Both the position numbers and the translations under genes were made by a program. Positions 14,589 through 21,989 of a DNA stretch of 27,453 bases are shown here, piece after piece. Under the pieces are notes generated by a model. That model was not told the origin of the DNA and ran no database searches. It worked only from the letters and a program-made list of their open reading frames with translations. The number at the start of each line of letters is the position of its first letter. Within the stretch, counting starts at the first letter, position 1. The stretch comes from CAYPXN01 sp964414715 (lineage in GTDB: Bacteria > UBA10199 > JADFYH01), in the NCBI GenBank assembly GCA_964414715.1, contig CAYPXN010000055.1, positions 1 to 27,453 on the forward strand. The letters run 5' to 3'.

Positions 14589-16236
14589 GAATACAAAACA
14601 ATCTTTAGAAGCAGCACAAACCTTACTTAAACATGTCGGTAAACATTTAGCCCAAAAAGCCAGTGATGGAAAAGAAATTTCCACTGCAAAGCTCGATACT
14701 TTCCAGAATGTGGCCTACGATTTGGCCTGGATCGCTTCCGAAGTGTATGCCGCCGGTGAATTGATCGCCTACGCTGAAAAAAATCCTGGCGAAGTCGAAA
14801 AAGCTTTAGCGGAACTTTTTACGGCCGAGATGCTCAGCAATTTTTCGAATAAAGTAAGCTATCGTTTCCATGATTTTGGTGTGGATAACGATATTTTACA
14901 TGCGACTATCTGGAAACCTGAAGTAACCAAAGATGTTGAAACCGCTTTGAGTTCTCAAAATTATTCCCGCGTTGCAAAACTTGTTCACGATAAAGGTGCA
15001 GGAACTTATGGTTTGGATGAAAATCATGCGATGTTCCGCGATACCTTTAAAAAGTTTGCCGAAGATGTGGTGATGCCGCTCGCAGAAAAAGTGCACCGCC
15101 ATGATGATTTGATTCCCTCGGTGATCATCGATGGTTTGAAAGAAATGGGCTGCTTTGGTTTGTCCATTCCCCAAAAATTTGGTGGTTTTCAAGACGACGC
15201 CAAGCCCGATAACACCGGGATGTGCGTGGTGACTGAAGAACTTTCCCGCGGTGGTTTGGGAATCGCAGGCTCTTTGATTACGCGCCCTGAAATTTTATCC
15301 AAAGCCATTCTCAAAGGCGGAACCGAGGAACAAAAAGCAAAATGGCTTCCGCTCCTTGCCACCGGTGAACGCATGGCAGCCGTGGCAGTTACTGAGCCCG
15401 ATTTCGGTTCTGATGTGGCGGGTATGAAAGTAAATGCAAAGCCTCAAGAGTTGAATGGTAAAAAAGGTTATGTGATTAATGGTGTGAAAACCTGGTGTAC
15501 TTTTGCAGGATATGCAGACACCTTGATGGTTTTGTGTCGCACCAATCCCGATATGAGTTTGAAGCACAAAGGAATGTCGATTCTCATCGCGGAAAAACCC
15601 CGCTTTGAAGGTCATGAGTTCAAGTATGACCAGCCTGCAGATCAAGGCGGCGGGCACATTGAAGGAAAAGCGATTCCCACCATTGGATATCGCGGCATGC
15701 ATTCTTATGAAGTGGCCTTTGAAAACTATTGGGTGCCCGAAGAAAATTTGGTCGGTGGAGAAGCGGGTCTTGGAAAAGGTTTTTATCTGCAAATGGAAGG
15801 TTTTGCGGGTGGACGTCTCCAAACCGCAGCCCGTGCGATTGGGGTAATGCAAGCAGCACTGGAAGCCGCGATCCGTTATTCGAATGAAAGAAAAGTTTTT
15901 GCAAAACCCATCTTCGATTACGGTATGACCCAGTTTAAAATCGCCCGCATGGCGGCTTTGGTTCAAGCCTGCCGCCAAGCTACTTTTCATGCTTGCCAAT
16001 TGATGGATGAGCATAAGGGCGCCATGGAAGCTTCACTCGTAAAATTCTACGCCTCCAAAGTGAGTGAGTGGGTCACCCGAGAAGCCCTTCAAATTCATGG
16101 TGGTTATGGTTACGCGGAAGAATACGCCGTGAGCCGCTACTTCGTGGATGCGAGAGTTTTCTCAATTTTCGAAGGTGCTGAAGAAGTTCTCGCACTTCGA
16201 GTCATCGCGCCTGCATTGTTGAAGCAGTATCTTTAA
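14587..16236 (+). CDS. mcd: (2S)-Methylsuccinyl-CoA dehydrogenase
   Basis: An FAD-dependent acyl-CoA dehydrogenase specific to the EMC pathway, oxidising (2S)-methylsuccinyl-CoA to mesaconyl-CoA and passing electrons to ETF. At 549 aa it has the long N-terminal extension (about 145 residues) that sets Mcd apart from ordinary ~380-aa acyl-CoA dehydrogenases. Visible blocks: FRDTFKKFAEDVVMPLAEKV near 150, SRGGLGIAGSLITRPEIL near 220, VTEPDFGSDVAGM near 268-280, the Mcd-like GGGHIEGKAIPTIGYRGMHS, FAGGRLQTAARAIGVMQAAL, QIHGGYGYAEEY and IFEGAEEVLALRVIAPALL at the end. The last contains the Glu expected near the active site. AAGGAAAGG precedes the ATG, which is part of an inverted repeat. Confidence 0.95.
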   Translation: MNTKQSLEAAQTLLKHVGKHLAQKASDGKEISTAKLDTFQNVAYDLAWIASEVYAAGELIAYAEKNPGEVEKALAELFTAEMLSNFSNKVSYRFHDFGVDNDILHATIWKPEVTKDVETALSSQNYSRVAKLVHDKGAGTYGLDENHAMFRDTFKKFAEDVVMPLAEKVHRHDDLIPSVIIDGLKEMGCFGLSIPQKFGGFQDDAKPDNTGMCVVTEELSRGGLGIAGSLITRPEILSKAILKGGTEEQKAKWLPLLATGERMAAVAVTEPDFGSDVAGMKVNAKPQELNGKKGYVINGVKTWCTFAGYADTLMVLCRTNPDMSLKHKGMSILIAEKPRFEGHEFKYDQPADQGGGHIEGKAIPTIGYRGMHSYEVAFENYWVPEENLVGGEAGLGKGFYLQMEGFAGGRLQTAARAIGVMQAALEAAIRYSNERKVFAKPIFDYGMTQFKIARMAALVQACRQATFHACQLMDEHKGAMEASLVKFYASKVSEWVTREALQIHGGYGYAEEYAVSRYFVDARVFSIFEGAEEVLALRVIAPALLKQYL

Positions 16237-16312
16237 AAGAAGTAGATACTTTTTTACTTCATTATTTCTTTTTGGAAATTTTTCATCCAATCTTTCTCTT
16301 CCTTTTTTCCAG

Positions 16313-16343
16313 TTATACGTTGGTTTTAAAATCTAACGTATAA
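16313..16343. promoter_or_regulatory. Candidate HicB operator 1
   Basis: TTATACGTT (16313-16321) and AACGTATAA (16335-16343) are perfect 9-base inverse arms. Their starts are 22 bases apart, about two turns of the DNA helix, as expected for a dimeric ribbon-helix-helix repressor. It lies directly upstream of the hicA -35 box. Confidence 0.6.
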
Positions 16344-16352
16344 TTACCACCC

Positions 16353-16381
16353 TTGACATTGTAACTGTATTTAGTTACACA
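16353..16381 (+). promoter_or_regulatory. hicAB promoter with operator 2
   Basis: TTGACA (16353-16358) is followed after 17 bases by a weak TACACA (16376-16381). Between and over them lies a second perfect palindrome, TGTAACT (16360-16366) with AGTTACA (16373-16379), so a bound repressor would block RNA polymerase. With this -10, transcription would begin at about 16388, the A of the hicA ATG, which would make hicA leaderless. Confidence 0.5.
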
Positions 16382-16387
16382 TTATAA

Positions 16388-16618
16388 ATGTCAGATCTTG
16401 ACGAAATTTTGGAAAAAATCAGGCGAGGAGGCGTGCTTAAATTAAAAGAAGTAGAGCAGGTTCTGGAAGTCTGGGGTTATATACGAAGATCTGGTAAAGG
16501 CAGCCATCAAAATTGGAAGCATCCTCATTTGCCTAAAATCTTAACGATAGCGACTCATGGTAAAGAAGTTCCTCGCTACATCACGCGAGAGTTAAGAAAA
16601 TTATTGGAGACTTTATGA
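16388..16618 (+). CDS. hicA: HicA-family mRNA interferase toxin
   Basis: A 76-aa double-stranded-RNA-binding-fold toxin that cleaves mRNA when free of HicB. The HicA core is visible: VLEVWGYIRRSGKGSHQNWK with the catalytic His near residue 40 in GSH, then HPHLPKILTIATHGKEVPRY and a C-terminal helix ITRELRKLLETL. It has an N-terminal extra helix (DEILEKIRRGG) found in a longer HicA subfamily. No ribosome binding site precedes the ATG. It is followed after 92 bases by hicB, an unusually long gap for such a pair, and the gap is filled by two hairpins. Confidence 0.92.
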   Translation: MSDLDEILEKIRRGGVLKLKEVEQVLEVWGYIRRSGKGSHQNWKHPHLPKILTIATHGKEVPRYITRELRKLLETL

Positions 16619-16628
16619 ACGTGAGCGA

Positions 16629-16696
16629 AAAGAGATTTACTCTCTTTGAGCGAACAAGAACAGGGGTGCGGGGATGACCATAGGGAATCCCCGATC
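16629..16696 (+). repeat. Two hairpins, one REP-like, between hicA and hicB
   Basis: AAAGAGA-tttac-TCTCTTT at 16629-16647 is flanked by direct copies of GAGCGAA. It is followed by CGGGGAT (16669-16675) and ATCCCCG (16687-16693). The second contains GGGATGAC, as in the GTCATCCC-type intergenic palindromes found in many proteobacteria and in the element at 20650-20712. It could act on the relative expression of toxin and antitoxin. Confidence 0.5.
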
Positions 16697-16710
16697 TTAT
16701 GGAGAGAAAA

Positions 16711-17037
16711 ATGAAACACAAATATAAAATTGATCTTATTTGGGATGAAGAGGATAAAATTTATGTGGCTCGCGTTCCTGAGTTAGATGGTTGTATGTCT
16801 CATGGTAAAACTGAGTTTGAAGCCCTCAAAAATGTGCAAAAGGCGATCGAAGGTTGGATAAAAACCGCAAAACAATTTAAAATGAAAATTCCAGAACCTC
16901 TACCCACTCGAAAATTTTCTGGCAGTTTTAATGTTCGTGTTCCCAAGGAAGTGCATCAAAGTCTTGCTCTAAAGGCACTAGAGGAGCATGTGAGTTTGAA
17001 TCACCTTGTTTCAAGAATTCTAGGAAAGGCAGTATAA
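16711..17037 (+). CDS. hicB: HicB-family antitoxin with ribbon-helix-helix DNA-binding domain
   Basis: A 108-aa antitoxin that neutralises HicA and represses its own promoter. Residues 1-60 form the HicB partial RNase H-like fold (KYKIDLIWDEEDKIYVARVP, ELDGCMSHGKTEFEALKNVQ). Residues about 71-105 form a ribbon-helix-helix (SGSFNVRVPKEVHQSLALKA, then SLNHLVSRIL), which would bind the palindromes upstream of hicA. I choose the ATG at 16711 over the one at 16699 because GGAG lies 6 bases before it and the protein then begins at the normal first strand. It converges on the minus-strand gene ending at 17048 with a 10-base gap. Confidence 0.93.
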   Translation: MKHKYKIDLIWDEEDKIYVARVPELDGCMSHGKTEFEALKNVQKAIEGWIKTAKQFKMKIPEPLPTRKFSGSFNVRVPKEVHQSLALKALEEHVSLNHLVSRILGKAV

Positions 17038-17047
17038 AATTTTTCCA

Positions 17048-17464
17048 TTAATTCGCAGCCTGAATCTCTTTCACATCGATCAAAAACGGCGTGTGGTGAT
17101 GTCCGGTTACTTGCGGTGTTAAAACGCCTTCTACACGCACTCGTTCTTTCAACAAATTTCTGTTTTTATAAACTGCTGGATCAACGATGAGTTGGAAGGA
17201 ATGCATTAGGCCTTCTGTTGAGATGCAAATTGGGTGGGTGGATTCGAAGATCCAATAAGTTTCTGCTTTGTCACCTTTTTTAATGCTTTCATAGTTGGGT
17301 GGTCCGGGAAAGGTTTGGGAATGAATTGTTCCCACGAGGCGAACATAGGCATCTTCGCTGAGGCAAGGATTATCTTCCGCGGCGTAGCTTCTGCTTATAC
17401 CCACAAACAGGCCTAGAATTAGAAAAAACAACAAGGCTAATTTTTTTAAAACCCCTAGGGACAT
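17048..17464 (-). CDS. Exported protein, DUF4431-like, 138 aa
   Basis: The ATG at 17464 gives a signal peptide of about 28 residues (MSLGVLKKLALLFFLILGLF, cleavage near SYA). A longer form from a TTG at 17491 adds nine basic residues and has no better ribosome binding site. The mature domain reads AYVRLVGTIHSQTFPGPPNY, ESIKKGDKAETYWIFE, PICI, and RVRVEGVLTPQVTGHHHTPF, a small OB-like beta barrel. The FPGPPNYESI and GHHHTPF blocks recall DUF4431, an uncharacterised periplasmic domain; this assignment is from memory and tentative. Two Cys (in NPCLS and PICIS) could form a disulfide. It is convergent with hicB and divergent from mch. Confidence 0.75.
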   Translation of the reverse strand: MSLGVLKKLALLFFLILGLFVGISRSYAAEDNPCLSEDAYVRLVGTIHSQTFPGPPNYESIKKGDKAETYWIFESTHPICISTEGLMHSFQLIVDPAVYKNRNLLKERVRVEGVLTPQVTGHHHTPFLIDVKEIQAAN

Positions 17465-17559
17465 CCTTTTATCTCGCTTGACCCCTTTCAAAAATCTTCT
17501 TATGGAGGGGATCGTATTGCATTTGGATATAAAATAATTATTTTTTGAAAGGATTCCTT

Positions 17560-18723
17560 ATGTCCACTAAAATCCCTTATCCCAAGTTTATTGAAAAAGC
17601 ACCGAGTTCTGAAATCAAACTCGATCAAGTGAAAAAACTCAACTACGGTCGCGTTCTTGAAGATTTGGAAGAAGGTGAAGTTTTTTGTCATCCCCGTGGA
17701 ATTACGATTACCAAAGGTTTTGCCATCGATTTTGCGACTACCTTCATGGAAACCAATCCCCTCTATTTGAATAAGGAATATGCCAGGGCGCATGGCTTCA
17801 AAAATTTGGTGGTTTCACCCTTGTTGGTGATGAATATTGCACTTTCTTTGGGTGTTCAAAATGATTCTGAGAAAGCGATTGCGAATTTGGGTTATTATAA
17901 TGTCTGTTTTGTAAAACCCGTTTATCCCGGAGATACTCTGCGTTCGATGACGAAAGTCTTGAAGAGGGATATGAAAGAAGGGGGCAAACCGGGCATTGCG
18001 ACGATTCGTACCATCGCTCTTAATCAAAATGAAGAATTGGTTTTGCAATACGACCGTAAAATCATGGTGGCTCCTGCCGGAAAGAAAACGGATGCTTCCA
18101 CGATTGCCAATCAGCCTTTTCCTGAAATGGCGGAACCCACGATGGAAATTCCCGCTTTTGCAAAATCATTTCCCAAAAACCTGACCGGTACTCGCACTTA
18201 TTTTGAAAATTTTAATGTGGGCGATATTTTGGTGCATGCCAATGGTCGAACCATTACCGATGAACATTATGCCTGGACTTACAAAGTGATGAATACGCAT
18301 CCTCTGCATTTTGATCGTCTTTACTCGACTGCTCGTACCGGTGCTATGAGCGGTGAGCCCATTGTTTATGGTGGATTGGTTTTTGCTTGGTTGGCGGGTT
18401 TGGCTTCACGCGATACCACTGAAAATGCACTGTTAGATTTTGGATACACCGAAGGTTATCACACTCAACCTGCGGTGAGCGGAGATACGGTAGCTGCGAT
18501 TTCCCGAGTGCTTTCGAAAGAAGAAGGGCCTGCAGGAACGAATGCAGGCATCATTACTTTTCAGCTCATCGGTGTGAAAAATATCCGTGCAGAACAGGCA
18601 TTGGAAAAATTCGGCGCCGATCTTTTCATCAAAGAAAATGATAAGAAAAAACTTGGCAAGGAAAAGATTCCCGAAAAGATTTTTGAAATTGAGAGAAGGG
18701 TGTTAATTAAAAAGCAACTTTAA
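17560..18723 (+). CDS. mch: Mesaconyl-CoA hydratase (double-hotdog MaoC family)
   Basis: In the EMC pathway this enzyme hydrates mesaconyl-CoA to beta-methylmalyl-CoA, the substrate of mcl1. The 387-aa protein has two MaoC-like hotdog domains in tandem. The first carries FMETNPLYLN near 62-71 and YPGDTL near 122-127; the second repeats the pattern with VMNTHPLHFD and a matching SGDTV about 65 residues later. The paired Asn-Pro / His-Pro motifs are the expected active-site helices. It is somewhat longer than the ~340-aa Rhodobacter enzyme. The start at 17560 is chosen because AAAGGA lies 6 bases before it; an upstream TTG at 17545 overlaps that site. Assignment as Mch rather than another enoyl-CoA hydratase 2 rests on the tandem fold and the presence of mcd, ecm and ccr. 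Confidence 0.88.
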   Translation: MSTKIPYPKFIEKAPSSEIKLDQVKKLNYGRVLEDLEEGEVFCHPRGITITKGFAIDFATTFMETNPLYLNKEYARAHGFKNLVVSPLLVMNIALSLGVQNDSEKAIANLGYYNVCFVKPVYPGDTLRSMTKVLKRDMKEGGKPGIATIRTIALNQNEELVLQYDRKIMVAPAGKKTDASTIANQPFPEMAEPTMEIPAFAKSFPKNLTGTRTYFENFNVGDILVHANGRTITDEHYAWTYKVMNTHPLHFDRLYSTARTGAMSGEPIVYGGLVFAWLAGLASRDTTENALLDFGYTEGYHTQPAVSGDTVAAISRVLSKEEGPAGTNAGIITFQLIGVKNIRAEQALEKFGADLFIKENDKKKLGKEKIPEKIFEIERRVLIKKQL

Positions 18724-18758
18724 TAAGAAGTGTTGCGATAAGTTTGTCCAATTATTTC

Positions 18759-18782
18759 GATGATGAAAATTTTTTCATCATC
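18759..18782. promoter_or_regulatory. Perfect palindrome upstream of beta-helix gene 2
   Basis: GATGATGAAAA and TTTTCATCATC are perfect 11-base inverse arms separated by TT, ending 18 bases before the ATG at 18801. It may be an operator, a leader hairpin, or the terminator of mch, although the T-run falls inside the stem. A palindrome of similar size stands in the same place before beta-helix gene 1. Confidence 0.5.
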
Positions 18783-18800
18783 ATAAAGAAGGGGTGCACG

Positions 18801-20483
18801 ATGCGTTTTTGTATTCGAATTTTTTCTTTTTTGATTTTTTCACTGCCTATAATTTCTCAGGCAGCTACTTTCAATGTGACTGATTCCACAACATTTCAGG
18901 CAGCTCTTACTTCGGCAGCAAGCAATGGACAAGATAATACGATTAATCTTGCGGCAGGAACTTATGTTGCAGCTTCAACTTTTAGTTTTACCAGCCTTCA
19001 GGCTACTGCTTTGACGATCGTGGGTGCAAATGCTGCCACCACAATTATTGATGGGGCGAATTTGGTACAACCTTTATTGATTTCTAATGCGGGAAATATT
19101 GAATTGGATAATGTGACGGTTCAAAATGGGGATTCAGGTTCAAATCCAGGTGGCGGTGCTGCTATTGTAAATGCTGCTTCAGGGACTATCACGGTAAAAA
19201 ATAGTATATTTAATAACAATACTGCTTCTAATAATAACGTTGGTGGACTTTATGTTGTTTGCACCACATGTAATATTGTTGTTTCAAATACTACTGTTTC
19301 AAGTAATAAAACCAGCACTCCAACGGGTGTTGTTGGGGGAGTCGGAATAGTTTCTGTTTCAGGAAATGTAACTTTTTCTAACAATACCGTGACAAACAAT
19401 ATTTCTGCCGGAGATGATTCGAGTTCTCCAAAAGTCTACGGTTGTGGTGGGTTTTATTTGCGCGGTCAAGTAGTGACATTTACTGGTAATACCATTCAAG
19501 GCAATCAATCAACTTTTGATGTGGGTGCTGGACATGTGATGGCTTCGAATGGTGTGGAATTTACTCAAAATACGGTGAAACAAAATTCTGCCACGAAAAA
19601 TTTGGGAGGAGTTATAGTCCATGTTACTGGAGGAAATGCAAACTTTTCAAATAATACTATTGATTCCAATACAGCTCAACTCATTGCAGGTGGTTTTGAA
19701 CTTGCAGGAGAAGGTTCCGGTACAATTACTTTCGATTCAAATATGATAACAAATAACATAAGTAACACTTCAGATCCCAATGCAGGAGTTGGAGGTGGTG
19801 CTGTTGCATTTGGAGGCTATTCTGGTTCTGTTACCAACAACTTGGTGATTGGAAATAAGGCACCTAATTCAAGTTTTGGAGGTATTTATATTATTGATTC
19901 GGATGGGCAGACCATAAATGTTGTCAACAATACGGTAACTAATAACTCTGCGAGCGGAACTTCGGGCGGTGTGGCTCTTTCGACTAATAATGCTTCTGAT
20001 GTGATTAATTACTACAATAATATTTCTTTTGGTAATACGGGATCTCCTGGAAAAGATATCTTTGTGAGTCAATTTGCTGGGAGTACTCTTAAATTGTTCA
20101 ATAACGATTTTTCTGAATTATGTTTTGGAGGAGGTGCTTGTGATCCGACGGTGTTGGGTGCTAACCAAGGTGCCAATATCAATTCCGATCCTCTTTTTGT
20201 GAATGCAGCAGGAAATGATTATTATCTTCAAAGTAGTTCCCCTGCTTTAGGGACGGGATTAGTTACCGCTCCAGGTATTCCTTCAACGGACTTCGCAGGC
20301 AATGCCCGTGTGGTGGATGGAAAAGTGAATATGGGAGCTTTTCAAGATCCTCCTCCCACCCCAACTCCTTCCAGTGGTAGTGGCGGTTGTGCCTTAAACG
20401 CTTCTTCTGAAAAAAATGTGACCTGTTTTCTCCTGTTTTTGGCTTTGGGTGTTCTGCCTTTTTGGAAGATGAGAAAAGTATAA
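18801..20483 (+). CDS. Secreted right-handed beta-helix protein 2 (choice-of-anchor Q type)
   Basis: A 560-aa exported protein. The open frame could extend to a TTG at 18744, but the ATG at 18801 starts a proper signal peptide (MRFCIRIFSFLIFSLPIISQ, then AA) with AAGGGG upstream. The body is an Asn/Thr/Gly-rich parallel beta-helix with repeats such as NNTVTNNISAG, GNTIQGNQS and NNTIDSNTAQ. Near 470-535 is a choice-of-anchor Q domain: DPLFVNAAGNDYYLQSSSPA, then DFAGNARVVDGKVNMGAFQ. A Pro/Thr linker leads to GSGGCAL, a hydrophobic segment and WKMRKV, the shared C-terminal sorting tail. Probably surface-attached. The DFAG...RVVDG block is nearly identical to one in beta-helix protein 3, so the two are related. 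Confidence 0.9.
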   Translation: MRFCIRIFSFLIFSLPIISQAATFNVTDSTTFQAALTSAASNGQDNTINLAAGTYVAASTFSFTSLQATALTIVGANAATTIIDGANLVQPLLISNAGNIELDNVTVQNGDSGSNPGGGAAIVNAASGTITVKNSIFNNNTASNNNVGGLYVVCTTCNIVVSNTTVSSNKTSTPTGVVGGVGIVSVSGNVTFSNNTVTNNISAGDDSSSPKVYGCGGFYLRGQVVTFTGNTIQGNQSTFDVGAGHVMASNGVEFTQNTVKQNSATKNLGGVIVHVTGGNANFSNNTIDSNTAQLIAGGFELAGEGSGTITFDSNMITNNISNTSDPNAGVGGGAVAFGGYSGSVTNNLVIGNKAPNSSFGGIYIIDSDGQTINVVNNTVTNNSASGTSGGVALSTNNASDVINYYNNISFGNTGSPGKDIFVSQFAGSTLKLFNNDFSELCFGGGACDPTVLGANQGANINSDPLFVNAAGNDYYLQSSSPALGTGLVTAPGIPSTDFAGNARVVDGKVNMGAFQDPPPTPTPSSGSGGCALNASSEKNVTCFLLFLALGVLPFWKMRKV

Positions 20484-20484
20484 T

Positions 20485-20516
20485 ATGAAATTCTCGGGAA
20501 CTTTCCCGAGTTTCAT
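20485..20516 (+). terminator. Hairpin after beta-helix gene 2
   Basis: ATGAAA-tt-CTCGGGA and TCCCGAG-TTTCAT form a two-part stem around a 4-base loop, directly after the stop codon. It lacks a long U-run. The ATGAAATTCTCG start matches that of dispersed repeat copy A, so it may be a degenerate copy of that repeat. Confidence 0.55.
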
Positions 20517-20529
20517 GCCAACAAAAACA

Positions 20530-20580
20530 ATCCAATGTTCCGGCCCCAAGGGGCCGAGTTTTTGTAGGTATAAAAAATCA
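20530..20580 (+). repeat. Dispersed terminator-like hairpin repeat, copy C
   Basis: Stem CGGCCCC / GGGGCCG at 20541-20556 is followed by AGTTTTTGTAGGTATAAAAA. The part from the T-run onward is the same as in copies A and B. It lies downstream of beta-helix gene 2 in the orientation of a terminator for that gene. Confidence 0.65.
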
Positions 20581-20593
20581 TGAGAGTTTTTCA

Positions 20594-20626
20594 AAAAACG
20601 CCGGGGCACTTTGTCCCGGCGTTTTT
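20594..20626. terminator. Strong bidirectional hairpin terminator
   Basis: AAAAACGCCGGG and CCCGGCGTTTTT form a perfect 12-base stem with a 9-base loop and A/T runs at both ends. It is the third hairpin in a row after beta-helix gene 2. Confidence 0.85.
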
Positions 20627-20649
20627 GTTTCTATGTCTTCAAGACTCTG

Positions 20650-20712
20650 GACTAGATCCGGGGTCTCGTGAGTTTGAGTGGGAGACCCCGGCTCGGGGGC
20701 CGGGATGACGAA
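20650..20712. repeat. REP-like GC-rich palindromic element
   Basis: CCGGGGTCTC (20658-20667) and GAGACCCCGG (20682-20691) are perfect 10-base inverse arms. They are followed by GGCTCGGGGGCCGGGATGAC, a sequence style (CTGGA...CCGGGATGAC) known as an abundant intergenic palindrome in many proteobacterial genomes. The element is more GC-rich than its surroundings. The whole gap 20484-20817 holds only hairpins and repeats; no gene was seen there. Confidence 0.6.
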
Positions 20713-20817
20713 AGTTTTACCCCTAGTTTTTAGGACGCAACTGGGTGTTGATTAAGAAGAAACCTTTTTAATTTGAAGCCGATAATTCCCGTCGGGCACC
20801 TCGAGAAGGCTTTGCCC

Positions 20818-21987
20818 ATGGGAATTTTAGATCTTTTATTTTCACCCACACATTTTTTTCGAAGTATTGAACATCCTTTGGTTCCTCTAAGACCCAGGTC
20901 TTTGTTTGATTTTGCGGAAGTTTCCTTTCAAAGAAACTTGACTTTTCAATTAAATCCTCAATCCAGGAGTGGCGTTTCGCTGCGATCTTCGCGTGATTTT
21001 TATAGGCACCTGAGATGGTTTGAAGGTCCTGATTCAAATAATGTATCACGATGTATTCCTCCTCGGGAGTATTTTGATTTTGAAGAGGGTGTAATTCAAG
21101 CTGGGCCTCCCAGTCCTCCCCAACAAAATTGCTTTAGCGGAATTTTGCCAGATCAGTATGGTTGGTTTGATTCCTACTTATCAATGCCAGGCTCTTCAAG
21201 AATTGCAAAAACTTATCGTCCTGATGTGGAAACTTGTGCTTTACGCCCCCTTGTTGTTTGCTTCCACGGAACGGGTGGTGGTTCTGATAGCTTAAGCAAT
21301 GATTTATTCAATGAGGATGAAGTTCATAGAGTATTTGGAAATCATGCGATCATTTTTATTTTGGAAGCGCGGGATTATATGCCTGAGGATTGGGAACATT
21401 GGGGATTTTCTTACACGCGCTTTTGGAATACAAGTTCCGACCGAGGAGACCACAATAGGGATATTTTGTTCGTGGATGCGCTTATCCGTGCAGCCATTCG
21501 GGATTACGGAGCAGATCCACGTCGTGTGTATTTAATGGGCCATTCGAACGGGGGCTTTGCCGCGACTCAGGTGGGAATTGCCTTAAGAGATTTGGTTCGA
21601 GGGGTTGCGGTGAGTTCTGCAGGTTGGGTGGAACATCCGCCAAAAAGGAGAATGATTTTTGACAGTACCGATTGTGGAACAATTTTAGAACGGGGACGGG
21701 ATTATTTTTCTCGGGTGGATTCCCGCTTTCCGTTTCCGCGCCCCTTCAGTGCTTTTCCTCAAGATGGAGGTCCCGCTTTTTTCCTGCGTGGTGATTCTCT
21801 GGATCCGGATGTGAGTGCTTATTACAGCTGTGTCTTTGATCAAGAACTTCGGGATCATGGATTTGAAGTCAAAACCCAAATTATTAATTGGCGGAATCCG
21901 GATAATCCTTCAGAAGGTTATCATTTTGTGGACAGGGCTTTTTTGAGGGATGCGTGGGAGTATCTCAGTCATTTAGAACCGAGATGA
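20818..21987 (+). CDS. Alpha/beta-hydrolase, esterase/PHB-depolymerase (LpqC-like) family
   Basis: A serine hydrolase of 389 aa. The start at 20818 follows GAGAAGG by 8 bases; an upstream TTG at 20773 is less likely. The first ~140 residues are unusual for the family and Arg/Phe/Pro-rich. The catalytic core begins with RPLVVCFHGTGGG (oxyanion HG near 150), has ADPRRVYLMGHSNGG with the nucleophile Ser near 243, a candidate Asp near 326-331 in FLRGDSLDPD, and the His near 369 in EGYHFVD. The order matches feruloyl esterase/PHB depolymerase-type enzymes. No clear signal peptide, so it may act in the cytoplasm. A role in releasing hydroxybutyrate for the EMC pathway is attractive but unproven. 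It converges on the next gene with a 2-base gap. Confidence 0.82.
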   Translation: MGILDLLFSPTHFFRSIEHPLVPLRPRSLFDFAEVSFQRNLTFQLNPQSRSGVSLRSSRDFYRHLRWFEGPDSNNVSRCIPPREYFDFEEGVIQAGPPSPPQQNCFSGILPDQYGWFDSYLSMPGSSRIAKTYRPDVETCALRPLVVCFHGTGGGSDSLSNDLFNEDEVHRVFGNHAIIFILEARDYMPEDWEHWGFSYTRFWNTSSDRGDHNRDILFVDALIRAAIRDYGADPRRVYLMGHSNGGFAATQVGIALRDLVRGVAVSSAGWVEHPPKRRMIFDSTDCGTILERGRDYFSRVDSRFPFPRPFSAFPQDGGPAFFLRGDSLDPDVSAYYSCVFDQELRDHGFEVKTQIINWRNPDNPSEGYHFVDRAFLRDAWEYLSHLEPR

Positions 21988-21989
21988 TT

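Noticed and set aside
15295..16014. 239-aa open frame on the minus strand inside mcd
   Set aside because: It lies entirely opposite a well-matched mcd gene, has Phe/His/Arg-heavy composition typical of antisense frames and no ribosome binding site or recognisable domain.
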